A DNA stretch of 64,000 nt, from NCBI GenBank assembly GCA_035771165.1, contig JAWNZC010000413.1, forward strand, positions 868,001-932,000, in the 5' to 3' direction. Made by a program: the position numbers and the translations under genes. Below are positions 25,389 through 35,704 of the stretch, in pieces. The DNA comes from Paragorgia papillata (Eukaryota > Cnidaria > Anthozoa > Scleralcyonacea > Coralliidae). Each line of letters opens with the position of its first letter. The stretch's first letter is position 1. The notes under the pieces were generated by a model. The model had not been told where the DNA came from and searched no databases. It saw only the letters and a program-made list of their open reading frames with translations.

Positions 25389-26868
25389 TTACTCTTTGTT
25401 TGCAAAGTAAACGTTAACATTATTGATGTTGCATGAACTGAAAGGGCCATTTGGCATGCTGAAGCTAGACGATGTACTTGTGGATGTAGAACTTTCCAAC
25501 CGGTTTACGACATCGAAATGACTTGGACTTCCAGCTAAAGAAAGAGATCGAATCGACGATTCATTCATATGGGGAAGGAGCAGAGAACTTTGGGCTGGAT
25601 CAAGCGTAGAAGAAAGTACATCGGAGCATGAGCGTAGAAGGTCTGCTGTTGTAATGGTGAAGACTTTGCTCGTTGACATGGCCTGAAATATTCATGATAT
25701 ATCTGCTGGGGATGTTTGCATTGGACCACAGAGTAATCGAGGTTGCTCTTACACTGTGGTTAGTGTAAATCTTCGAGAGCTCAGCTTCTTTGGAGATGTT
25801 TTTCATCATGTTATCCAAAGTGTTAATTCCAAGAGGGCGATTTTCATACCAAACTGCGTCTGACGGTGTTATGTTGGATCTTTCTTGGCTTTTGGAAAAA
25901 GGCATTGCAACTTGGATTGAGTTTTGAGATGTACAACCTGAGGCAATGGAAAGCGTCGTTTTCTTTGCCAGTGCTGTAAAGACGGGTTTCGTTTTCGCTG
26001 CTTGGCTTGCTGGCAAGTTCACCTGGATGATTCTTCGTTGCTTCTTCGTGTGTCATCATTGCATACTCCCGGCCATCGCTGTCGACAAAAAACTGAAAGC
26101 TCTCTTTTGTAAGTTTACGTTGTCCTTCTCGACCTCGGCGACACCAGTGGAGACAGACATGAAACCATACATTTCGAAGGAAACCAAGTGGAGGAAGCGG
26201 AGAAATAAGGCCACTTTTTCTTAGCTTTCTTATGGCTTCTTCTTCAATACTGCGTTTATGCTGTACATTTTCTTTGCCTGAATTACGAAGCACTTTTAAA
26301 ACAGCATTGATCATGGCATTGCTGGATGTAAATTCAACTTGGGAGCTTAGTTTGATGGTTTTTCCGTTATCGTTCAAAAATCTTTCCAGCGAGCTTCTGA
26401 CAGACAAGAGAGTAGAGCGACTATATTCCTGGCCGGAAAAATTTCTAACTTCAGCGTAAAATTGACGTAAGTTTTGGTCGAGTTCACTGTTGTTCATTTC
26501 CGTGATGCATTTTTCAATGTTACGTTTGCTGCACCAGTCTAATTAAGAAATATATAACAGTTGAAGTTTGAACAGATTTTTAGAGGCATTAATTTACTAT
26601 AAATTTTGTAAATGGTCTATTTAATTTATTAGCACTTACCTTTAAATATTTTTACGGCTCATTTCGTCAAGTATTTTGTTCGTTTTGCCTGCGAAGAGGA
26701 GGTAATTTCCTTCAATTTTTCTTCGCTTAAACTAGGAAACCTTGATTCGTATTCCGTTTAATTTGTCTGGTTATTTCCGCATACCTCGTCCATGTTAGAG
26801 CAAACGAATTCATCGTAAGAACAAACGGGAGAAAGTTTAACAATTGAAATTTCGTCAAAATTCTCCAT
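25389..26868 (-). pseudogene. Decayed Crypton-type tyrosine recombinase, two exons
   Basis: Minus-strand remnant of a Crypton/DUF3504-type tyrosine recombinase, a DNA transposase that also gave rise to animal host genes. The likely start ATG is at 26868. Exon 1 runs to 26640, followed by a 101-bp intron with GTAAGT donor (26639) and TTAG acceptor (26539), then exon 2 from 26538. The codon split by the intron gives Asp, read into DWCSKRNIEKC. Exon 1 has stops at 26758-26760 (TAA) and 26659-26661 (TGA, probably a former Trp codon). Exon 2 shifts frame near 25880 and again near 25625. Catalytic motifs are still visible: RRGRE around 26120, NHSVR, ISGH and the Tyr in LHHYN near 25650. The C-terminal tail ends at 25389. 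It is related to the intact copy at 29210 but clearly not a recent duplicate. Confidence 0.85.
26539..26639 (-). other. Intron of the decayed Crypton gene
   Basis: Donor GTAAGTGCT (reading down from 26639) and acceptor TTAATTAG ending at 26539. Joining the flanks restores a continuous recombinase N-terminal frame, which is the evidence for splicing. Confidence 0.7.
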
Positions 26869-27330
26869 TTTTGATAAAAAAAAACCACACAAACAGAAAT
26901 CATGACGTCATTCATGATCTCTGTCCTCTTATAAAGGCACGGAGCCCAGCCAATCAGAGCGTGCGTAGAGGACACCTTATTTTATAAAACTCGATAAAGT
27001 CATCATTTTAGAAGACGAAAGGTTTCTGACTGACGGATTTTGACGGTCTTCCACTGTCCCAGTCTGGACCGTTTGGTAGTTTGTCGTCCCGCTTTCTTAT
27101 TTTAATTAACGACGGCAAAATAGATGGAAATCTCTTCGGCCTATAAAACACCTAACGAGTATTAAACGACGAGTTTCTTGTCTAAAAATATGCAATTTTA
27201 AATACCTGTGTCAACAGTCCGGTCTTTAGGTATCGGTCAGCGAGCATTACCATTAGCAGAAGGACCTATATATGCCGCCATTTTGAAACTGAAAATGGTC
27301 ACACTTTTCCCAACTCAAAAGTAATAGGAG

Positions 27331-27442
27331 CACGCAGTCCAGTTATATATAGGTCAGTGATGGTAATAGTAAGTTTGTATTGACCGCACGCAGTCCAGTT
27401 ATATATATGTCAGTGATGGTAAAAGTAAGTTTGTATTGACCG
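27331..27442. repeat. Tandem duplication, ~57-bp unit, two copies
   Basis: CGCAGTCCAGTTATATATAG/TGTCAGTGATGGTAA-AGTAAGTTTGTATTGACCG occurs twice in direct succession. The first copy overlaps the right inverted repeat of the 23882-27352 segment. Confidence 0.75.
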
Positions 27443-27466
27443 CTGTCGGGTCGCAGGCTCACAATG

Positions 27467-27492
27467 TCCCCAATTTCTGGCCATGCCGTAAT
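27467..27492. repeat. Solo match to the TIR of the 36467-37753 element
   Basis: AATGTCCCCAATTTCTGGCC is close to the right end of that element (AATGTCCGCAATTTCTGGCC), suggesting a fragment or a solo end. Confidence 0.45.
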
Positions 27493-29040
27493 GCATGTTG
27501 TTTAGAGAAGAGACAGATGTGCTAGCTTGCATAGGTATGAGAATTAATTGTAAATGTTATTCAAGCTATTTCACTTAACATGCATACGACATTACTATCA
27601 TACTTGCACATGCATGGCAATATACAATTGTCTCGTATCTCTCAATCTACACCCAAAACCATCCCACTCTAAAAATTTGACATGTCAATATCGCATGTAA
27701 GACTTTGCACGTAAAATTGGAACCGTCACATGTCAACCACTTTTGATGATGTAAATATTTATCATATGCGAGTTTATGAATATGAAAAATATGTTTCACA
27801 TGTGAAAAATGTTATCATAGTTATGTGGGTCGAATGTGAGAATGTATGTCTTACATGTGACTCTGGAATTAGATGCCCAGTAGCCCTATAGTCACAATGT
27901 CTCACAGGCAATCTAAAGGTTCGAGTCTCATTTGGAAACTTAAAAAATTTTCCGAATAAGAAACTGGAATAGTATTTACACTCAATTCTCATATCCAAGC
28001 TAGCACAACCATCGGCCATGCAAAACGACAGTTTGTTACGCTTTAGAGAATAAGAAAATTTCTTGGCTGGCCTTAATTGTCAGCAACGTAATTCACCGAA
28101 ATTTGTCCGTATAACTTCAGTGATTGCATTAGGACTTCTTTATCAAAATTATTTCTCTTTACAATGTGTATTGTGCTAATTGTAAAAAAAAAATATGCAT
28201 GGTTGTAAAAAAATTCAAGCTAAATGTACGTAATGTGTTTGGGCTCGGTTTCTCTTGGCTTGTATCTTGTTCGGCGTAATAACTTCGTTTAGAATTATTT
28301 GCATGTGGTTTGTTTTATATATATATAATACAAACCTCATTCAAGAAAAAATATCTCAGAAAACCCGAGGTGTAGTGATAAGACAAATAAAATACCTATA
28401 TTGTCACTTTATTAAAAGAATATCTTTGGACCAAGTGATTACTTAAAAATATCTAAGGTCTGTCAAGAAGATACTGAGCCATTTCAGCTTTGTGCTCTAT
28501 ATAGATCCATTTCTTGTATGGACATTTCGGGATTTATTAATCTTTTTAAAGCTATTTATTGGTTGAAGCTTGTTTATGTTTATGTTTATGTTTATGTTTA
28601 TGTTTATGTTTATGTTTATGTTTATGTTTATGTTTATGTGCATATTTGTAAAAACTAAATAGTAGTTAAATGTAGTTACATGACGTGATGGCTTCTTGTT
28701 TCATCAAAGATCGTAAAAGCAGACCAACAGCATTAGAGCTTTCCAACCAAATCGAATTGGTGGATCTTGATTATGGGGAGTGGGAGACCAGTCTCTAGAC
28801 GGAAGACTCCTTCTCTTCAGTCTAGTTGCAACATTATAGAGAAAAAGATAAAGCCCGCACGACCATGATACGCATTTTTTCCGATCTCTAAAGTGATCTT
28901 TGGAAAATCTTATGGAATTTCGTCTTATTCATTTTCAGAAATAGCTTTGCTTCATAAGAACACTCAGTACCGGATAAAGTAGAATGAATTTCAAAAAGCA
29001 CATATGTAATACGCTGCTTTATTATATGGCAAGTGTTTCT
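27493..29040. other. Intergenic AT-rich DNA with a hexamer array, no gene seen
   Basis: Small ORFs at 27774-28019 (minus) and 28255-28446 (plus) have no recognisable family. The only structured feature is the TTTATG array at 28572-28640. A GGTTCGAGTCT box at 27918 resembles a tRNA B box, but no cloverleaf could be drawn. Confidence 0.5.
28572..28640. repeat. (TTTATG)n hexamer array, about 11 copies
   Basis: Perfect tandem GTTTAT/TTTATG hexamers without interruption. The unit differs from the metazoan telomere repeat TTAGGG. Confidence 0.9.
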
Positions 29041-29116
29041 GAGCGGTCCATCTACCAAACTAGAGCATTTTGATTGGTTCCTGAGCGGTCGGAAACCAAC
29101 AGTACGGACCGCTCAG
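29041..29116. repeat. Short fold-back of the GAGCGGTC family
   Basis: GAGCGGTCC, then GATTGGTTCCTGAGCGGTC, then GGACCGCTCA. The core TTTGATTGGTTCCTGAGCGG is also found at about 44205 and, inverted, at about 57600. It lies 100-170 bp upstream of the intact Crypton gene. Confidence 0.6.
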
Positions 29117-29209
29117 GTTTGGCGGGAAATTTTGGATTTTAAATCTTTGACAAGTTTTTTTATATCTTTTAAAAAAAATTCTGTTTTGTGAAACGGCTTT
29201 AAGTTTGAA

Positions 29210-30613
29210 ATGTCTGAGAGTGAGGAGGACCCAAATGCTTTTTATTATCCGGAAGAAGATAATGTTTTGGGAAGTTTAAACGAAACAAACACTGAAGAAA
29301 TCCGCGACGTCAACACAAGCATGAATGAATTCAGCAATTTTATCTCCGACCAACAGCCAAAAAGTACAAAACAGAAGACAAAGTACGATTTACAAACTTG
29401 GTATAACTTTTGTGAACAAAAAAACGAGATGAGAAAAGTAGAAGATATACCTTTTGAACAGTTGAACCTTCTCCTTTGCTCATTCTTCAAAGATGTAACG
29501 AAAAAAAATGGCGAAGTCTACGAACCCTCAACTTTGACTTCTTTTCAACGAAGTATCCAACGGTATCTCAACAGCAAGGGATCTACGGCAAACTTGCCGA
29601 AGGGGGATGAATTTAAATTGTCCCGAGAAGTCCTAAAGTCGAAGAAAAAGAAGCTGGTCGTCGACCACGGAAAAGGGAACCGTCCGAAAGCCACTCGAGT
29701 ATTGAGCGAGGTCGAGGAAGACAAGCTTTTTGCCGAAGGAGAGTTTGGTTCTCAAAATCCCGTTGCTTTACAGCGCACTGTTTGGTGGTTGTTGGCTTTG
29801 CATTTCGGGTTCAGAGCCAGAGATGAGTCTCGACGTCTTCTGTGGGGTGACGTTTCGTTGGAAAACGACCCTGAAACTGGCAACGAAATCCTTGTTTGGA
29901 AAACAGAAAGAGGATCCAAAACTCGCCATGGCCAAGACGAGTCTTCTGGACGTCGTGCGTTTTATCCCACGGCCCAAGCAACTGGCAATGAACGCTGCCC
30001 GGTGATGTATTATAAAATGTTCAAAAGCCACCGTCCTTTGCTAATGAATCAGCCTGAATCTCCTTTCTACTTGGCCATCAAACACCAGCGAAATCCAAAC
30101 GATAACATTTGGTACAAGAGATCCCCATTGGGAAAGAATGAAATCGGCAAGCTGCTCTCGAAAGCTGCTCAAAACGCTGGTCTGCCTGGACGAGTTACCA
30201 ATCATTCCGTTCGCAAAACCTGTATCTCAAGTCCTCTAGATTCAGATGTACCTGTCAACTTTGTAGCTCAGTTAAGTGGTCATCACAACCTGAAAAGTCT
30301 CGATACGTACAAATCAGCGTCAACCCAACACCAGCGAAAGATGTCATTTGCACTAAGTCGCACGGAAAACACCGAGCCATCAACTGTCAGCTCAAGTTCC
30401 ACCATGAGTTCGGTCGTAGATATCCAACACAAACCAAACCAAAGCATCACAAAAAATGTAGAAGAAGCTGGTATTTTCCATGGGGCTACGTTTGAAAACT
30501 GCTCTTTCAATATCCAGGTTATGAGCGGCCCAGTAACTCAAACGCCTTCGAAAACTGAATGCATCCGCAAGCGGCGCCGGCTGTTTATTGAATCCGACAG
30601 CGAAGACGAATAA
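29210..30613 (+). CDS. Crypton-type tyrosine recombinase (DUF3504-like), intact 467 aa
   Basis: Single uninterrupted frame from a true ATG (29210) to TAA. The family cuts and joins DNA through a covalent phosphotyrosine intermediate, as transposase of Crypton elements or as a domesticated nuclear protein. Residues 1-50 are acidic. Residues ~55-125 form an N-terminal core-binding region (KYDLQTWYNFCEQKNEM). Residues ~165-375 are the catalytic domain with Arg202 (HFGFRARDE), His332/Arg335 (NHSVR), His358 (LSGHHN) and Tyr367 (LDTY); the His-to-Tyr spacing of nine is the usual one. The tail has a basic cluster (KRRRLF) and an acidic end (ESDSEDE), plausibly nuclear localisation. No intron is needed, unlike the decayed copy at 25389. 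No TIRs flank it, as expected for Cryptons. Active element or domesticated gene cannot be told apart here. Confidence 0.88.
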   Translation: MSESEEDPNAFYYPEEDNVLGSLNETNTEEIRDVNTSMNEFSNFISDQQPKSTKQKTKYDLQTWYNFCEQKNEMRKVEDIPFEQLNLLLCSFFKDVTKKNGEVYEPSTLTSFQRSIQRYLNSKGSTANLPKGDEFKLSREVLKSKKKKLVVDHGKGNRPKATRVLSEVEEDKLFAEGEFGSQNPVALQRTVWWLLALHFGFRARDESRRLLWGDVSLENDPETGNEILVWKTERGSKTRHGQDESSGRRAFYPTAQATGNERCPVMYYKMFKSHRPLLMNQPESPFYLAIKHQRNPNDNIWYKRSPLGKNEIGKLLSKAAQNAGLPGRVTNHSVRKTCISSPLDSDVPVNFVAQLSGHHNLKSLDTYKSASTQHQRKMSFALSRTENTEPSTVSSSSTMSSVVDIQHKPNQSITKNVEEAGIFHGATFENCSFNIQVMSGPVTQTPSKTECIRKRRRLFIESDSEDE

Positions 30614-32050
30614 ATTAAAAATAGGCATGTCCAGACATGCATGTATCTACTGCGTTCAATCATGCCTATAGCTACTATGGTAAAAACAATGTTGTAATTA
30701 CTGTATGTACTTGTAGTGACCTTGTATTCAGAGCTGAACAAGATTTTTGTCGATGCTAGCCATGCTGTGTTTTTACCTTAAGAAAGGAACTCAGTAAAGC
30801 CAGCAAAGCACAGGAGGCTGAGCACTAACAACTCTACTCATATCCGGCACAGAAGCATGAGTCCCAAGCCCATGCAGATATGTGCATGGTCACCCATTCA
30901 AATATTAACTCAATCAAATTGGGCTTCACTTAGATCCTCGTGATAATAGCTTGACTATTAAAGCTATGGTGCTATTTAAAATTTAAAACCTATGGTAATA
31001 AAGTATGGTTATTGTTTAGTAGGCCAATCAAATTTTAATACAGTACACCAATAACTCACAAAATTTGACTAAAGTATTTAAATAACTTTGTTGCAACAAT
31101 TTGTCAAATAATAATGCAATCCAGTTGGTAAGTAAAGGAAAATCGTTTGAGATAACAAGCATCTGAAGTATGACTGCTGTGAAGTTTAGAAATTATGAAG
31201 TTGTGAACGAAGATCTCCAGCAATTGTCATCAAAATTATGAAAGCAACTATTGTAAAATGTTATTTAACAGCATAATAATTTCGCTCGTGGACTACCACA
31301 GGTTTTGCACATTGTTGCTTGATCATGAAGCTAGTTTTGTTTTCTTAGAAGAAAATTTCATTTCTGTTCAGCAATGCACAGCCTTGTCAGTTTACAAAGC
31401 TCGATCAGACTGCTGAGTGCTGAATACATGTAAACATGTTGGCCATATATTATGCCTCGTCTGAATATGAAATTGTCCAAAGACTATTAAGAGGCTTTCA
31501 AAATCTTATCATCATTCCAACAACGTCTATAGTACATCACATTTAAAAATTTAATACGATTCAGACTTAAAATACTTACCAAGCTTGTAAAAACGTCTAT
31601 TCTTGAAATAAATATCCTCGCTCGGCTTGAACTGATTTCGCTCCATGCTGCCATAGCATTGACGTACATGAAGTACTTGGTTTACAATTTTGGCTTCGGC
31701 GGTTTGTCGTCAGTCAGTCGTTTAATTCTATGTTTTGATTGGCTCCGAAGGCATTCTTTTGTTAACTTACATTACATTACACCACTCGCACGACAGCAAG
31801 GTATCTACTAGCGCATGCGCAGTAGATACAAAAAGCATTTTTGAACATTTTGTTCTTTTTTTTTTGGTAGCCAATAACATTTTAGAGAACAATTTTTTAG
31901 CCTGCTTCCTTCGCTGTTCTTAAATTAATTAACCATTTACCGGCTTTATTGAAAATGTTGAATTTTTGTAAACAAGTTCTGTTTTTATTAAATATCATTT
32001 AAGAAGCAATTTAAATTTCTGTTTTTGCTTTTGCCATATAATAAATAGCT
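30614..32050. other. Intergenic DNA downstream of the recombinase gene
   Basis: AT-rich, no recognisable gene. AATAAAG at about 31000 could serve as a poly(A) signal for the recombinase transcript, but this is only a consensus match. A symmetrical site at 31801-31829 is listed separately. Confidence 0.5.
31801..31829. promoter_or_regulatory. Perfect palindrome with an NRF1-like core
   Basis: GTATCTACTAGCGCATGCGC followed by AGTAGATAC is an inverted repeat centred on GCGCATGCGC, which matches the published NRF1 consensus (YGCGCAYGCGCR) except at the first base. No gene start is visible close by, so a regulatory role is only a possibility. Confidence 0.35.
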
Positions 32051-32210
32051 TATTGACTGAGCTTGTTCGGTCCGTACAGGAGGATACTGCACGGTCTCGT
32101 TCTTTTTTCGCTTGTTTGTGGACCTCGCCTACGGCTCGGTCCACAAACAAGCGAAAAAAGAACTCGACCGTGCAGTATCCTCCTGTACGGACCTCTCGCT
32201 CAGTCAATAA
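32051..32210. mobile_element. Fold-back MITE, 160 bp, near-perfect palindrome
   Basis: TTATTGACTGAGC with GTACAGGAGGATACTGCACG on the left pairs with CGTGCAGTATCCTCCTGTAC and GCTCAGTCAATAA on the right; the inner blocks TTGTTTGTGGACC and GGTCCACAAACAA also pair. The loop is CTCGCCTACGGCTC. Confidence 0.8.
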
Positions 32211-33059
32211 CATATATTTAGGTGCATAAAAATCATTAGATTGTTTTTCTTTAAGAAATAATACGATAAGATTAAACAAAATTATTTAAAAAAAGCTTAT
32301 TACATAGTATGTGGTAACTTTTGCAGTTGTGCTTGTAATGACTCGAGTCATATCACTCAAAATAAATGTTGATGAGCTTTCATGTAATGTTCCTTAGACA
32401 AACATATATATTCTGTACCGAAAAATACCGCATACTGCAGTTTCATATAGGTATTATGCTGTCCGATATACTGATATTGTAGTAAGAGCATAGATTAAAT
32501 TTTATTTTAACTTGCACCGAGTTGAATGTTGTTTCTTTTTGAAGGCAGTGCCATGTATAAACCCACGTAAACCAGCGCCTATACTTGAAGCTGCTGTACT
32601 TACGTTGAAAAAGTGCGCGCCTTTTCAAAAGTATGTGTGTCTTTGCATCATAACACAAGAGAAGCATGCATGTAAAAGGAGGGAATTATTTCATTAACGC
32701 AATTTTACAGCATCATTATTTCACAGGTTGGTAGCATCATTACGCCCCCCCCCCCCCCCCCCAGTGAACCCTCAGGACCCTGATCCAGTGGTCTCATAAT
32801 ACGTTATATTATAATAGTTTCATGTAGATTCTCCTGAGCTTATCTCTGTAGGGTAAGGGCTATAGTGTTCAGATTTGTGATTTAGAATGTCTAGGATCAA
32901 ATCCAGAGCGACTCGATTTTTTTTAACTTTTATAATTTGCTTCTTCTTTGTAGTTAAAAGTTGGGGTTTTTTCCGCCCTTCTTTTTGTTTATTTGTTCCA
33001 ATTATATAAAATTTGTGTTTGTTACCAACCACGAATTTATTGGTATAAGTTCTGATTTC
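32211..33059. other. Intergenic DNA with a poly-C tract, no gene seen
   Basis: Short ORFs only. The poly-C run at 32743-32762 is the one structured feature. The region from about 32820 may contain the 3' end of the adjacent minus-strand LINE fragment. Confidence 0.45.
32743..32762. repeat. Poly-C tract
   Basis: Uninterrupted run of about 20 C. Confidence 0.8.
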
Positions 33060-33319
33060 AATTGACTCATCAACGTATGCAGCTCAAAAACATAGCAGTT
33101 GTTGTACAGTTGTTGGTCATCAGCATAAAGATGTAAGTTTGATGGTTTCCATCGATTTATGACAGAGGGTTAAGCAAGAATTTCAGGTAATTGATTAATG
33201 CAGAATATGAATGAGATGGGGCCTAATACAGAGCATTGCGGAAGAGCACCAAATTTCTACACACTGTGTTCTGAATCTATCAGCCAAATATTTTGTAAAC
33301 TACTTCAGGAATGTACAAG

Positions 33320-33352
<33 letters not shown>

Positions 33353-33560
33353 GTATAACTTGTCCAAAAGCATTCCATGATAAAGGCGGTCGAATGGCTC
33401 CCTGAAATCTAACCAGGTATGTAGTGTTATTTCTTTGTCTTCCATTGACTTAAACATGTCATTTGTTATACAAGTCGACAAGGCATTGATTATCGAAAGT
33501 CCCTTAGCTTGAGATAGCTTGATCGTAATTTATATAACAAGGCCGGAGTTTATATAACAC
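33060..33560 (-). pseudogene. LINE reverse transcriptase fragment (CR1/jockey-like)
   Basis: Translated on the minus strand, blocks of a non-LTR reverse transcriptase are recognisable in order: TWLDFREPFDRLYHGMLLDK near 33370-33420 (matching the conserved D-[FL]-S-K-A-F-D block), ALPQCSVLGPISFIF near 33200-33250 (normally G-V-P-Q-G-S-x-L-G-P), and the catalytic box HLYADDQQLY with YADD at 33116-33127. The blocks lie in different frames and a (TA)n tract at 33319-33350 interrupts them, so the copy is dead. It is 5'-truncated. Confidence 0.75.
33319..33350. repeat. (TA)n microsatellite
   Basis: Pure TA dinucleotides inside the LINE fragment at 33060-33560. Confidence 0.9.
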
Positions 33561-34467
33561 ATATAAGTTATCAGTTGCCTGCATACCAATTTCTCCAAAA
33601 CCTTTGAAAGTATAGGAGGCACAGTGAGGGTTTTTTTAGTTCAATTTGATGTTTTTAATTTTAAAAATTGGAGTTGGTTTTTTTTAAAGAAGAAAAACAA
33701 TAATGATGATGATGATGAAAAAAAAGGAAAGATAATGAGAGCTGAATCAGTTAAAGGAACGTTCAGATTGCTTAATTTATTGTTGAACATACATAAATAT
33801 TTGGTTATTATCCCATGACACACCCAGAATTCATTGTTCCAAGAGACGCGTTAAATCCTATATCCAACTGTCTTAAACGACGTCAAGTGGTAAAAATGCT
33901 CATTAGTATGTGATAACTATAGTGGATAACTAATTCTCCCACTCGGATAACTACTTATCACGCTATGCATACAAATGAGATGCTAATTTAAACAGCAAAT
34001 GGCTTTTATTCACAATGAACATTCAATGAAACAAAGTATTTTATCGTTTATCAGAAATTATTTTAACCTTGTTTTCAATCAGCTATTGTTTTTAATTCTC
34101 ATGTAATTTTGGGTGTGTCATGGGATAAGATGATGTACGGTCCATCGTGGCTGTTAAGCTTCACTCACGATGTTAAATCCCATATCACACTCATGACCAT
34201 TAATTAACTTATACTTATACTTAGATTTAAATTGGCTTAACCAAACAACAATACTTATTTATTTTTTGCGAAAAAGATACCAGCTGTCACCAAGAACCTG
34301 TCAGCAGCCGAGAGTAAGGAGATCCTAAGAGCAGACATTGGGGACATTGAAATAAATGAGTCACTGTCTCACACTGTTGCACCACAGGCGCAAGCCGGGG
34401 ACGAAGTGAAATTTATGTTAAACAAATAATAATTTAAAGCATTACAATTAAGACGCAAACGGCTATA
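33561..34467. other. Intergenic AT-rich DNA, no gene seen
   Basis: Contains an imperfect GATGAT/AATAAT tract near 33700 and the phrase TGTCATGGGATAA near 34116, with its inverted form TTATCCCATGACACACCCA near 33808, which suggests a degenerate inverted-repeat element of about 310 bp. No coding sequence recognised. Confidence 0.45.
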
Positions 34468-34629
34468 GAGCGTTTTCATCTGACATCACGGCGGCCATAT
34501 TGGTGTACCAATACAATGAAATGGCGGCCATATTGGTGTACGGTATGGGAATTAGCTCTTTCTTATTCAAATATTTCGTATTGTTTCACCACCCCAATGG
34601 GGCCACCGATCACGTGAGTGAAAACGCTC
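34468..34629. mobile_element. TIR MITE, 162 bp, with TA target duplication
   Basis: Ends GAGCGTTTTCATCTGAC and GTGAGTGAAAACGCTC are inverted repeats, flanked by TA on both sides (34466-34467 and 34630-34631). The interior carries GGCGGCCATATTGGTGTAC twice. A second copy of most of the unit lies at 49557-49712. TA duplication and terminal structure fit a mariner/Tc1-like non-autonomous family. Confidence 0.8.
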
Positions 34630-35029
34630 TATTAAAACCAAAGAATATCAGTCAATAGCAAAATTATAGTACTTGTTATGATTTGAAATGTAAAAAAAGT
34701 GAGAGAGTGACTTAATTTATAAATAAACTAATATAATTAATATTGTATTACGGTCTACATAGTCAATGCTCTTCCATAAAATAGTAGATAGATGAAAGAA
34801 AGATTTCTAAATCTTTCAGTAAAATTTGTAGAGTAAAATTTAATTTATTTCTTAAAGTTAAGCCCGACCTGTGTTGCACTGTTTGAGGTAGTAAATCTGA
34901 CAGATAATTTAGAGTATGATTTTTTGCAATTTTAAAATATACAACAAACTTATGCATGCATCGTCTTTTTTTCATATCTTTCGAGGCTTACTCCTCTAGT
35001 AACCTTACTCTGCTAGTACCTTTATAGCA

Positions 35030-35702
35030 CCTGTGACCATTATTGCCGATTTATATTGCACAAATTCAATAAGATCACCGCTTTCAATCGGAGCAATCCT
35101 CTCATGCAGGGCCGGGAACATCGGGCATTACAGGCTTTACTATGGATTTGTACAATTTTGATAAAGTAACTTTTCCCTACTTATCTTAAACTTCAAATAT
35201 TTTAAAATAACTAAGTCTTTTTTAATCTCATATATAAATATTAAAAATATAAGAGCAACTCTCCAAGAGAGGTAAGAGAAAAGGGTAACTCCCAAATGCT
35301 TGTAATTATTAATTGTAACCATTACTTCATTACCAAACAACAGCACTGGGTGTATTGGCTTTAGTCGCTTTGTAGAGAAGGTCATAGATTTGGTTTTACC
35401 TAGGTTAATAGTAACTTAACAATCACGTGTCTATGCATTAATACACTCAAGATCACTATTAATTAAGTCTAGCCGCAGTGAGATCTTGTTCATACACCAA
35501 GAGACTCTAGCTTACGCAGGAGTCCTTTGCGCCAGACTTTGTCAAAGGCTTTACTAACATCCAGCAAAACCTTACACACTTTCTTGCCCTCTTCTAAAGC
35601 TTCGTAGATTTTATAAATAATCATAAAAACAAGCTGATTAACTGTTGAATCGCCGTGAGGAATACCAGATTGAAAGGGACTCAAAAATGTGATTTCAAGC
35701 AT
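35030..35702 (-). pseudogene. LINE reverse transcriptase fragment with internal deletion
   Basis: Minus strand. The upstream part (35490-35702) reads like a jockey/CR1 reverse transcriptase: QSGIPHGDSTVNQLVFMI, then VLLDVSKAFDKVWRKGLLRK, carrying the first catalytic Asp. The downstream part (35140-35430) resembles the region after the palm, VTINLGKTKSMTF then NNYKHLGVTLFSYLSW. The stretch between, which should contain the FADD/YADD catalytic box, is missing, so the fragment has an internal deletion of several hundred bases relative to a full element. It is 5'-truncated and frameshifted. It belongs to a different lineage from the fragment at 33060-33560. Confidence 0.8.
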
Positions 35703-35704
35703 AA

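Larger units (their letters stand above)
23882..27352. repeat. ~105-bp inverted repeats bounding a 3.47-kb segment with a decayed Crypton
   Basis: The left copy at 23882-23984 contains TGTGTGACCATTTTCAGATT and AGGTCCTTCTGCTAATGGTA. The reverse complement of the right copy (27240-27352) contains GTGTGACCATTTTCAGTTTC and the same AGGTCCTTCTGCTAATGGTA. Between them lie four fold-back MITEs and the broken Crypton gene. Known Cryptons have no terminal inverted repeats, so the repeats may belong to another element family inserted on both sides. A weaker copy of the outer part (ACACTTTTCACAATTCAAAA) is seen at about 46266. Confidence 0.55.

Noticed and set aside
27880..27935. tRNA-like B box GGTTCGAGTCT
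   Set aside because: No A box, anticodon stem or acceptor stem could be fitted, so at best it is a degraded tRNA-derived SINE.
28572..28640. Interstitial telomere repeat
   Set aside because: The unit is TTTATG, not TTAGGG; it is an ordinary hexamer microsatellite.
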